From the NCBI RefSeq assembly GCF_004405105.1, contig NZ_SORW01000052.1:46283-110282 (forward strand): a stretch of 64,000 nucleotides of DNA, written 5' to 3'. The DNA comes from Jeotgalibacillus sp. R-1-5s-1 (GTDB taxonomy: Bacteria; Bacillota; Bacilli; Bacillales; Jeotgalibacillaceae). Position numbers and translations under genes: made by a program. Below the pieces are notes generated by a model, which saw nothing but the letters and a program-made list of their open reading frames with translations, had not been told where the DNA came from and searched no databases. This document shows positions 44,760-52,137 of this stretch, one piece after another (position 1 is the stretch's first letter; the number at the start of each line of letters is the position of its first letter).

Positions 44760-45989
44760 TCATCCGATTTTCCTCTCAGGAGAAGAGGTCTCACTAAAGC
44801 GACTGAAATAAGGGTGTGTAAAACCAATCAGAGCAGGAGTCATGATCAGCAGACCGATCAAAAGGTAGAGCGGGCGCATATCGGTGGTCCCCACGAGAAG
44901 TGTGCCGACTGCAATTCCTGCTGGCATGGACAACCTGACAATTAAAAGTCTTATTGAAAATAAAACCCCTGCCTGCTCATTTGTCACAGACCGCTGAAAG
45001 AAGGCGGCGTTATGTATGTTGAAGAATGGGAAGAAAATGCCTCCTAAAAGCTCGCATATTAGGGCGAAGGCAAAGTTCGGGCTGACAGCTAAACCTGCAA
45101 ATGAGAGTCCTCCTGCAAAAAGTCCAAGAAACATAACCCTCTGCTTCGAGAAAGGCAGTGTAAGTTTTCCTGTCAGATAAGCGCCAATCACATATCCCAA
45201 CGGAAACATCCCCGCAAACCAACCGTAAGCCACTGTTGACTGATTGAGTTCATCCATAATAAAAGGAATATTGATCACGAGTGTTACACCGACACCGAAT
45301 TGAACAAGGCCTGAAAAAACAGTAAGCCACACTAACGTTTTATGGTGCCAGAAAAGCTGATACCCTTTCTGAATCTGACTGCTCCATGAGCTCCGAACAT
45401 TGAGGGTCCGTTGCGGCTCATTTAACGTTCTTAACCCGAGGGCGCTAAGCAGGAAAAGTAATGCTACGATTCCATACAGCCATGCAGTGTCTGTCAATGT
45501 AATCAGAACGGCTCCTGCAGGAGGTGCAAGAAAACTCATGAGCCTCATTGTTCCGTCCATCCAGGCGTTTCCTTTAACAAGATCCTCGTTATGTAAAATA
45601 GCAGGCAGCAATGCAAGTCCTGCAGGTGTATAAAGAGGCTGGACGATCCCAAGTACTATCTGAATGAAAAATAAAACCCAGAGCTCCAGATGACCGGATA
45701 AGTACAGCAGGGCAGGAAGGAGGAAGGTCCAGAAACGAATCATCTGAACGACAATCATCAGCCTTTGACGACTGAACCGGTCAATGAACGGACCGGCTCC
45801 CAACTGGATGACCAGTGACGGGATGAAATATAAAAGCCAAAGGGTCCCCATCGCTGCTTTTGATCCGGTAATCTCATAAAGTAGCAGAGCGTTCATCAGG
45901 GCTCCAACTGCCCCTCCGAATTCTGATAGCGTTTGTCCGATATACAAAGAGCGGAATGACCGGTTTTTTAACAACAAAAATTTATTCAT
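44760..45989 (-). CDS. MFS transporter
   Basis: A 409-residue major facilitator protein with twelve predicted helices. It resembles the MFS exporters that accompany macrolide- or multidrug-type families (LYIGQTLSEFGGAVGALMNALLLYEITGSKAAMGTLW, GPFIDRFSRQRLMI between helices 2 and 3). Substrate is unknown. Its start overlaps the end of the regulator gene by 8 bp, so the regulator and transporter are co-transcribed and translationally coupled. Drug or metabolite efflux is inferred from this pairing. Confidence 0.8.
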   Translation of the reverse strand: MNKFLLLKNRSFRSLYIGQTLSEFGGAVGALMNALLLYEITGSKAAMGTLWLLYFIPSLVIQLGAGPFIDRFSRQRLMIVVQMIRFWTFLLPALLYLSGHLELWVLFFIQIVLGIVQPLYTPAGLALLPAILHNEDLVKGNAWMDGTMRLMSFLAPPAGAVLITLTDTAWLYGIVALLFLLSALGLRTLNEPQRTLNVRSSWSSQIQKGYQLFWHHKTLVWLTVFSGLVQFGVGVTLVINIPFIMDELNQSTVAYGWFAGMFPLGYVIGAYLTGKLTLPFSKQRVMFLGLFAGGLSFAGLAVSPNFAFALICELLGGIFFPFFNIHNAAFFQRSVTNEQAGVLFSIRLLIVRLSMPAGIAVGTLLVGTTDMRPLYLLIGLLIMTPALIGFTHPYFSRFSETSSPERKIG

Positions 45990-47010
45990 AAGAGTCCAGA
46001 CCCAGCCGATTCATTGAGCGCATATGCAGCTCTTTAAGAACGTCTGATTTTAATGAATATCGTTGATCCTTTAAAACAACAATGCCGGCAGATCTCAGAA
46101 TGGCAAGATGGTGATGAATGGTAGACTTTCCGACTGATAGCTCCTGACTCAATTCATTTAATGAGTGTGCTTTGTTACTTAACCGGTTGATTAGCAGAAT
46201 TCTGTTTTCGTCAGCAAGCGCTTTATGGAATAATACGAGCGCTGCCTGATCTGATTCATCTAACAGACTGGAATCATCAGCAGGGTAGTGCACGATGAGT
46301 CTGTCATCATGCATGGTTTGAATGGTCCAGGGTCTGTAAATCAGGTGTGGAACCAATTCGATCTTTGTGACGCCAATCGGAGGCTGAAATGAATCACCTA
46401 ACACTTTTTGATAAAGGTGCTTCGCCGGCGATTTCATCTTATTGATGCGTTGTCTCTCCTTTATCATGGCGGTCTCATACCTTGTTTGTTCATTAATCGC
46501 CCAGGCTCTGTACCAGTCAGACATGAGAGTAAGAAGGTGTTTTTTGAGTATGGGAGTATTCACTTCTTTTAAAAATTGAAGATACGGATTGAAAAATGAA
46601 TCATTTTTATATTCTTTGATAAGTGATTCAAATGCATCTCTGTCCCCGATTGAAAAAAGCTTTCTTTGGCCGGACGTTCCGACTGGAGGCAGGGCCTTAA
46701 AGATCAAATCCGAGTTATGTAACGCATTGATGTATGTAACAAACCCTGCAAGATCATCCTCCCCGTAATGACCGATTAACTGAAGAAGCATTCTCCAAGT
46801 GTTGTGTTTTGTGCAATACTCGATTTCCTTAATGGAGTCAGGTGCAAGTGCTGAAACTAAATCTGTCCATTTTTTCTCCTTCACTTCTAACGTATGTCTA
46901 ATCTCTGAATATGTATAAGCGGCAAGTCCAAGCGCAGCTTCATAAAGACTTAAATGTTTGAACGCTGTCTCGATTCGTTTATCAGGTACACCTTGCGTTA
47001 AAAGATTCAT
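45982..47010 (-). CDS. ArsR-type winged-helix regulator with long N-terminal domain
   Basis: A 342-residue regulator. The C-terminal ~80 residues are an ArsR-like winged helix (ALADENRILLINRLSNKAHSLNELSQELSVGKSTIHHHLAILRSAGIVVLKD). The N-terminal ~250 residues are a helical domain of the DUF5937 type without a recognised ligand site. AAAGGATG lies 5-8 bp before the ATG. It heads the transcript with the MFS gene and probably represses it through the palindrome at 47044-47061. Confidence 0.8.
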   Translation of the reverse strand: MNLLTQGVPDKRIETAFKHLSLYEAALGLAAYTYSEIRHTLEVKEKKWTDLVSALAPDSIKEIEYCTKHNTWRMLLQLIGHYGEDDLAGFVTYINALHNSDLIFKALPPVGTSGQRKLFSIGDRDAFESLIKEYKNDSFFNPYLQFLKEVNTPILKKHLLTLMSDWYRAWAINEQTRYETAMIKERQRINKMKSPAKHLYQKVLGDSFQPPIGVTKIELVPHLIYRPWTIQTMHDDRLIVHYPADDSSLLDESDQAALVLFHKALADENRILLINRLSNKAHSLNELSQELSVGKSTIHHHLAILRSAGIVVLKDQRYSLKSDVLKELHMRSMNRLGLDSYE

Positions 47011-47043
47011 ACAATCATCCTTTCTAGTTTCTGTTAACTATTA

Positions 47044-47061
47044 ATTCTATAAATATAGAAT
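47044..47061. promoter_or_regulatory. 18-bp palindrome, candidate operator of the ArsR-type regulator
   Basis: ATTCTATAAATATAGAAT is an almost perfect dyad about 35 bp before the regulator gene. AT-rich palindromes of this kind are typical ArsR-family operators. Confidence 0.5.
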
Positions 47062-47109
47062 AAAACCTTTATTTAATTTCATATTTATAAAATAAAAATT
47101 TTCATGAAC

Positions 47110-47149
47110 GTTTTTGAATGTTTTTGATTATTTTTGATTGATTTTTGTA
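47110..47149 (+). promoter_or_regulatory. Four 10-bp direct repeats, candidate FruR operator
   Basis: GTTTTTGAAT, GTTTTTGATT, ATTTTTGATT and GATTTTTGTA follow one another at 10-bp spacing and run into the -35 box of the fru promoter. DeoR-family regulators bind direct repeats, so this is a likely FruR site. Confidence 0.6.
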
Positions 47150-47166
47150 AGCGTTCTCTTTATAAT
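47138..47166 (+). promoter_or_regulatory. fruRKA promoter
   Basis: TTGATT (47138-47143), 17 bp, perfect TATAAT (47161-47166). The start codon follows about 34 bp later. Confidence 0.75.
47146..47159. promoter_or_regulatory. cre-like site inside the fru promoter
   Basis: TGTAAGCGTTCTCT, between -35 and -10, fits cre except at the last base, suggesting CcpA repression. Confidence 0.5.
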
Positions 47167-47199
47167 GAATTCAAAGATAGCAGGAAAAGGAGGATGGAT

Positions 47200-47949
47200 A
47201 TGCTGACTGAAGAACGGTATTCCATCATTTTAAATAAAGTGAAGTCACGGGAAACGGTAAAGATCCAGGACCTGATCGAGGCGACTGGAGCCTCTGAATC
47301 AACGATCAGGCGTGATCTGACAGAGCTTGAGAAAAAGAAGTTTATTAAGCGGATCCACGGTGGGGCAAGGCTGATGGAACGTATGACGGACGAACCGAGC
47401 ATGGATGAAAAATCAGCCAAAAACCTTCATCAGAAGAAAGAAATTGCGCGTTTAGCGGCATCTTTCATTGAAAAAGGTGACTGTATTTTCCTTGACGCAG
47501 GAACGACGACAAGGCAGCTGGTTGAGTTTTTATCTGAAGACGATCTCATTGTTGTGACCAATGGGCTGATGCATGTTGAAGCGCTTATGCAAAAAGGGAT
47601 TCGAACTTATTTAACGGGTGGTGTGATTAAACCGAAAACGAATGCGCTGATCGGAAGAGGGGCGATTGATTCTTTAAGAGCTTACCGATTCGACAAAGCA
47701 TTTATGGGGACGAATGGTGTCCATTATGAGTCAGGCTATACGACACCGGATCCGGAAGAAGCGCAGGTGAAAGCAGAAGCAATGAGCCTTTCAAGGGAAG
47801 TGTACGTGTTGGCCGATGCTGAAAAAATTGGAGAGATTGCTTTTGCCAGATTCGGAGAGCTGCAGGATGCGACACTCATCACAGAAGAATTTGAGGAAAA
47901 TGCTTCATTTTACCTTAAGCAAACGACTGTAAAAGAGGTGAGATCATGA
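47200..47949 (+). CDS. fruR: DeoR-family transcriptional repressor of the fructose operon
   Basis: A 249-residue DeoR-family protein. The helix-turn-helix is in residues ~18-52 (VKIQDLIEATGASESTIRRDLTELEKK) with the family motif KRIHGGA. The sugar-phosphate-binding domain includes FLDAGTTTRQLVEFL and VVTNGLMHVEAL. It probably responds to fructose 1-phosphate. The ATG at 47200 is chosen with AAAGGAGG 6 bp upstream; an ATG two codons earlier abuts that site. Its stop overlaps the fruK start (ATGA). Confidence 0.9.
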   Translation: MLTEERYSIILNKVKSRETVKIQDLIEATGASESTIRRDLTELEKKKFIKRIHGGARLMERMTDEPSMDEKSAKNLHQKKEIARLAASFIEKGDCIFLDAGTTTRQLVEFLSEDDLIVVTNGLMHVEALMQKGIRTYLTGGVIKPKTNALIGRGAIDSLRAYRFDKAFMGTNGVHYESGYTTPDPEEAQVKAEAMSLSREVYVLADAEKIGEIAFARFGELQDATLITEEFEENASFYLKQTTVKEVRS

Positions 47950-48866
47950 TTTTAACCGTCACACTAAATCCTTCAGTAGATTACGTTGTGAGGTTGGACA
48001 GCCTTCACCAGGGTGGGTTAAACCGAACGGAAGATACTGCTTTTTTTGCAGGGGGAAAAGGCATTAATGTATCTCAGGTATTGAAGGAGCTCGGGGTGCA
48101 CAGTACAGCAACCGGATTCACTGGCGGTTTCAGCGGACAATTTATTGAGCAGTCGCTTAGTGAAAAAAAGATTACGGCAGATTTTATTCAAGTACAAGAG
48201 CCTTCCCGCATCAACATTAAGCTGAAAACAAATGAGGAGACTGAAATTAATGCTTCAGGTCCCGCCATTAGCGAGAGCAGTATTGAGGCATTATTTGAAC
48301 TCGTTGGCCGCTACGGAGAAGGAGATATTCTCGTACTCGCCGGCAGTATTCCGGCAAGTGTTCCGAAAAATCTTTACGGTCTGCTTGCTGAAAAGGCACA
48401 CGGTCTTGGGATGAAGGTTGTCATTGATGCGGAGAAAGCTCTGCTGGAGCCGGCGCTGAAGATACCGCTGCATTTCATAAAACCCAACCATAAGGAACTC
48501 GCTGGCTACGTTGGTGAGGAAATCAACACCATTGAGCAAGCGGTCAAACACGGGCGTCAATTTTACAATCATCATAATATTGAGTACTTGATGATTTCGA
48601 TGGCTGAAAAAGGGGCCGTATTGATTTATAAAGATGATGTTTATATAGCTGAACCACCTGCCGGTAAACTCGTAAACAGTGTCGGAGCAGGTGACTCATC
48701 CGTCGCAGGGTTTTTAGCCGGTCTGAAAAGAGGGTTATCAATCAAAGAGGCGTTCTCACTCAGCATGGCATGCGGAGCGGCTACTGCATTTTCAGAAGGA
48801 CTTGCCACAATAAATGATATCGAACACTATCAGCCACTGGTAAACATAAGGGGGTCAGAATCATGA
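47946..48866 (+). CDS. fruK: 1-phosphofructokinase
   Basis: A 306-residue PfkB-family kinase that converts fructose 1-phosphate to fructose 1,6-bisphosphate. Signatures: LTVTLNPSVDYVV at the start, GGKGINVSQVLKELG, and NSVGAGDSSVAGFLAGL with the catalytic base D250. Both ends overlap neighbours by 4 bp (ATGA), so fruR, fruK and fruA are translationally coupled. Confidence 0.94.
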   Translation: MILTVTLNPSVDYVVRLDSLHQGGLNRTEDTAFFAGGKGINVSQVLKELGVHSTATGFTGGFSGQFIEQSLSEKKITADFIQVQEPSRINIKLKTNEETEINASGPAISESSIEALFELVGRYGEGDILVLAGSIPASVPKNLYGLLAEKAHGLGMKVVIDAEKALLEPALKIPLHFIKPNHKELAGYVGEEINTIEQAVKHGRQFYNHHNIEYLMISMAEKGAVLIYKDDVYIAEPPAGKLVNSVGAGDSSVAGFLAGLKRGLSIKEAFSLSMACGAATAFSEGLATINDIEHYQPLVNIRGSES

Positions 48867-50725
48867 AAATAACCGATCTATTAACCAAACAAACGATTCA
48901 GCTGTCACTTGCATCAACTGAGAAGCAGGGCACCATTGATGAAATGGTCGACCTGCTGGACCGCGCTGGAAAGCTGAACGATGCGAAGGCTTATCGTGAA
49001 GCCATTCAGGCGAGGGAGGATCAGACAACAACCGGTATTGGTGAAGGAGTGGCGATTCCTCACGCTAAAACAAAAGCAGTAAAAGAACCGGCGATCGCCT
49101 TTGGCCGCTCAGTGTCAGGACTTGATTATGAGTCACTTGACGGACAGCCTGCACACCTCGTCTTCATGATTGCAGCAACAGAAGGGGCTAATGATACTCA
49201 CCTTCAGGCACTCAGCCGCTTGTCGGTTCTGCTTTTAAAAGAAGAGGTGAAGCAGGGGCTGTTAGATGCTAAAACACCAGATGACGTGATCAGCTTAATT
49301 TCACGCTTTGAAGAGGAAGAGGCTGAAGAGGAGCAGGTGTCCTCTTCATCGCAGGGACAAATTCTTGCTGTAACAGGGTGTCCAACTGGAATCGCCCATA
49401 CTTATATGGCAGCAGATGCACTGAAAAATAAAGCCAAAGAGATGAATGTTTCCATTAAAGTTGAAACAAACGGCTCTGACGGTGCGAAAAATGTGCTGAC
49501 GGCAGAAGAAATTGAAAACGCTGTTGCGATCATTGTAGCAGCTGATACGAAGGTTGAAATGGAGCGCTTTAAAGGAAAACGTGTCATTGAAGTACCGGTC
49601 ACAGACGGCATCCGCAAAACTGAGCAGCTGATCACACGCGCTGTGAACCAGGATGCACCTGTTTATCAGGGAAGCGGCAGTACGGAAAAGAAAGAAGAGG
49701 GTCAGGCAAAAGGCCGGACAGGTGTGTACAAGCATCTGATGAACGGGGTTTCCAACATGCTACCGTTTATCGTAGGTGGAGGGATTTTAATCGCGCTGTC
49801 CTTCCTGTTTGAAGATCAGATCACGGGTGAGCGTTCGGCGATTGGAGATATTTTAAGCTACATTGGTGGTGAAAATGCCTTTTTCCTTATCGTTCCTGTT
49901 TTAGCCGGGTTTATTGCAATGAGTATTGCAGATCGTCCGGGGTTTGCACCAGGTATGGTCGGCGGTTTGATGGCAGCTTCAAGTGGAGCTGGCTTCCTTG
50001 GCGGGATTATCGCCGGGTTCCTGGCAGGTTATCTCGTAGTCGGCTTGAAACGTGTTTTCTCAGGGTTACCACAGGTGTTTAATGGCTTAAAACCTGTATT
50101 GATTTATCCACTTTTTGGTATTTTGTTTACAGGTCTGATTATGTACTGGGCGGTACAGCCTTTAAGTGCAATTAACCAGGGTGTGATCAACTGGCTTGGC
50201 GGCCTTGGTACAGGAAACCTTGCTCTTTTAGGACTGTTGTTAGGTGGGATGATGGCGGTTGATATGGGTGGTCCGATTAATAAAGCAGCGTATGCTTTTG
50301 CACTTGCCGTAGCGGCTGACAGTCAATTTGGACCGCAGGCAGCAGTAATGGCCGGAGGGATGGTACCTCCGCTCGGAATGGCTCTTGCCACAACACTTTT
50401 CCGTAAAAAGTTTAATGAGCAGGAGCGAAAAACAGGTGTCTCTGCCTATTTCCTTGGTGCTTTCTTTATCACAGAAGGAGCATTACCTTTTGCGGCATCC
50501 GACCCGCTCCGTGTGATTCCGTCAGCCGTCCTTGGCTCAGCGGTAGCAGGTGGACTGACACTCTGGTTTGATCTGGCACTGCGCGCACCACACGGCGGAA
50601 TTTTCGTCTTCGGAACCCTCGAAGGTGCCTTCACAAACATCGGCCTGTATGCACTCGCAATCCTGATCGGAACAGTCGTAACAGCCGTCACGGTTGGGTT
50701 GTTGAAAAAGCCGGTTCAGCCTTGA
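48863..50725 (+). CDS. fruA: Fructose PTS permease EIIABC
   Basis: A 620-residue fused PTS permease. The EIIA domain (1-150) has the phospho-histidine H67 in GVAIPHAKT. The EIIB domain (about 167-265) has the phospho-cysteine C173 in VTGCPTGIAHTYMAA. The EIIC domain (about 295-615) has nine or so helices, with GGPINKAAYAFA and ITEGALPFAASDP typical of the fructose family. It imports fructose as fructose 1-phosphate for FruK. No clear terminator follows; transcripts may run into the downstream repeat region. Confidence 0.94.
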   Translation: MKITDLLTKQTIQLSLASTEKQGTIDEMVDLLDRAGKLNDAKAYREAIQAREDQTTTGIGEGVAIPHAKTKAVKEPAIAFGRSVSGLDYESLDGQPAHLVFMIAATEGANDTHLQALSRLSVLLLKEEVKQGLLDAKTPDDVISLISRFEEEEAEEEQVSSSSQGQILAVTGCPTGIAHTYMAADALKNKAKEMNVSIKVETNGSDGAKNVLTAEEIENAVAIIVAADTKVEMERFKGKRVIEVPVTDGIRKTEQLITRAVNQDAPVYQGSGSTEKKEEGQAKGRTGVYKHLMNGVSNMLPFIVGGGILIALSFLFEDQITGERSAIGDILSYIGGENAFFLIVPVLAGFIAMSIADRPGFAPGMVGGLMAASSGAGFLGGIIAGFLAGYLVVGLKRVFSGLPQVFNGLKPVLIYPLFGILFTGLIMYWAVQPLSAINQGVINWLGGLGTGNLALLGLLLGGMMAVDMGGPINKAAYAFALAVAADSQFGPQAAVMAGGMVPPLGMALATTLFRKKFNEQERKTGVSAYFLGAFFITEGALPFAASDPLRVIPSAVLGSAVAGGLTLWFDLALRAPHGGIFVFGTLEGAFTNIGLYALAILIGTVVTAVTVGLLKKPVQP

Positions 50726-50743
50726 TGGTGAAAGATAGATAGG

Positions 50744-50922
50744 CTTCCGACGGAAATGGTGTTGGCGATCAACAGAAAGTTCGCCACGATCAACAGAATG
50801 CGAGCTGCTATCGACGTTTTTTCGTTGTCTATTAACAGAACTTGGTCGGCTATCAACAAATTGAGTGTTATTTAATAATTGATCAACATTAATGGCTTGT
50901 CTATCAACAGAAAAGAAGGCTG
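50744..50922 (+). repeat. TATCAACA 21-bp array
   Basis: Units start at 50744, 50766, 50787, 50808, 50830, 50851, 50881 and 50902: steps of 21-22 bp with one 30-bp step. Cores are (T/G)ATCAACAG, TATCGACG and TATTAACAG. It shares the family and the 30-bp step with 11897-12094. Confidence 0.82.
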
Positions 50923-51018
50923 CGACTCCCCTCGGCGGAAAAGGACAGGTGAACCTCCGACGGCGCGAAGCGACTAGGATGTTCACCGTCCGGATTCGGA
51001 AAGCGTCCGCCTTGCGCG
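50923..51018 (+). repeat. GC-rich interspersed element, diverged copy
   Basis: GCGACTCCCCTCGGCGGAA, GGACAGGTGAACC, GGCGC-GAA-GCGAC, GGTTCACC-like ATGTTCACCGTCCGG and CGGAAAGCGTCCGCC correspond to the blocks of the intact copies. It lies between the convergent ends of fruA and ywhB. Confidence 0.65.
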
Positions 51019-51068
51019 AAGCTCACCGGCTATTTAAACAGCCATGATGGAATGTTCCGTCACATATT

Positions 51069-51107
51069 TTAAAAGCCTTTATGCTTTCATCGCATAAAGG
51101 CTTTTTC
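51069..51107 (-). terminator. ywhB terminator
   Basis: AAAAGCCTTTATGC / GCATAAAGGCTTTTT hairpin. Confidence 0.88.
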
Positions 51108-51114
51108 AATCCAA

Positions 51115-51303
51115 TTATTCGCTGTCACTCAAACGTTTACCCGCTACACCATAATGGTTTTTGCTCATTTCTTCAATAAACACAACAACCTTATCCTTTG
51201 ACGCGCCAGTCGTTTCAACCACAGCGTCAGTGACTTTTTCCACAAGCGCTTTTTTCTGCTCTTCGTTACGGCCTTCAAGCATTTTAACAGTTACATACGG
51301 CAT
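51115..51303 (-). CDS. ywhB: 4-oxalocrotonate tautomerase family protein YwhB
   Basis: A 62-residue tautomerase. After removal of the initiator Met, Pro1 (MPYVTVKMLEG) is the catalytic base, and the conserved arginine in EGRNEEQ and the family fold length agree. B. subtilis YwhB forms a hexamer and tautomerises 2-hydroxymuconate-like substrates; the natural role is unclear. AAAGGAG lies about 12 bp before the ATG at 51303. It is divergent from ywhD. Confidence 0.88.
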   Translation of the reverse strand: MPYVTVKMLEGRNEEQKKALVEKVTDAVVETTGASKDKVVVFIEEMSKNHYGVAGKRLSDSE

Positions 51304-51421
51304 ATCTTGGTCATCTCCTTTAAAAGTGTCAGCATCGTATCGGCATTTGAAAATGTGATACAATCGAAACGGATACGATCTTTTATTATTGTAAACGCAT
51401 TAGCATTAAAAACAAATTATT

Positions 51422-51439
51422 TAACTGAACAATCAGTTA
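51422..51439. promoter_or_regulatory. Inverted repeat TAACTGA-N4-TCAGTTA before ywhD
   Basis: Perfect 7-bp arms around ACAA, about 25 bp before the ywhD start codon and within its leader. It could be an operator or a leader hairpin. Confidence 0.4.
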
Positions 51440-51462
51440 GTTTTATAAAAGGAGTGGACGGG

Positions 51463-51978
51463 ATGTCTGAGAAAAAGAAGAATATTGGATTTAACATCAT
51501 TAAAAATGATCCGACAGACGGCCACGGAGGCTTTGGTGTCGGAGCGCTCAGCCTTGATAATGTTTCACCGGTCATTATTGATGTAGCCGAGCGGGAGGCA
51601 GAGGTTGATATTGGTGCGATGCACGCGCGATCAAAAGTGGAGAAAGGTATTAAATTCACCGTGAATCGTGAAGACTCAGAAGGCGGAAAGGATTACTGGC
51701 TCGTCTGGGTAACCATCGACCGTAAGCCTGAAGGACCATACTACGCGGGCGTGACAGCGTGTGAAATGGTGGTCAATCGTGAGAAGCGCAGAGGCTATAA
51801 AATTCTGGCTGACCATGTGAACCGGATGGACAAATCGATGAAACGTAAGATCATCGTCGACCATATGGATGAGCCGTCTAAAAAAGTACTGGCTGACTTT
51901 TTAAAGAACCATAATGAAGCGTTCTGGCATGCATCAGAACCTGAACTTCATCAGGCGCTCTTGTCAATCGAAACCTGA
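51463..51978 (+). CDS. ywhD: YwhD family protein
   Basis: A 171-residue soluble protein matching B. subtilis YwhD (FNIIKNDPTDGHGGFGVGALSLDNVSPV). Function is unknown; the linkage ywhB-ywhD-pbpG-speE-speB is conserved with B. subtilis. The ATG at 51463 has AAAAGGAG 9-10 bp upstream; the long upstream extension of the frame has no ribosome site. Confidence 0.8.
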   Translation: MSEKKKNIGFNIIKNDPTDGHGGFGVGALSLDNVSPVIIDVAEREAEVDIGAMHARSKVEKGIKFTVNREDSEGGKDYWLVWVTIDRKPEGPYYAGVTACEMVVNREKRRGYKILADHVNRMDKSMKRKIIVDHMDEPSKKVLADFLKNHNEAFWHASEPELHQALLSIET

Positions 51979-52087
51979 CATTATTGAACAAATTGTGACG
52001 GATTCCGTAAAACTGCCATCGCGTATTGCCTGACATCGTGAAAGGGAGTAAACTTTACTTACAGTTGCATAACTATGTAGCTAGGAC

Positions 52088-52128
52088 ACGAAAAAACCCG
52101 AGGCCGCACACCTCGGGATTTTTTGTGT
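52088..52128. terminator. Bidirectional terminator, ywhD/pbpG
   Basis: AAAAAACCCGAGG / CCTCGGGATTTTTT hairpin between convergent ywhD and pbpG. Confidence 0.85.
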
Positions 52129-52137
52129 CCTTTTTTA

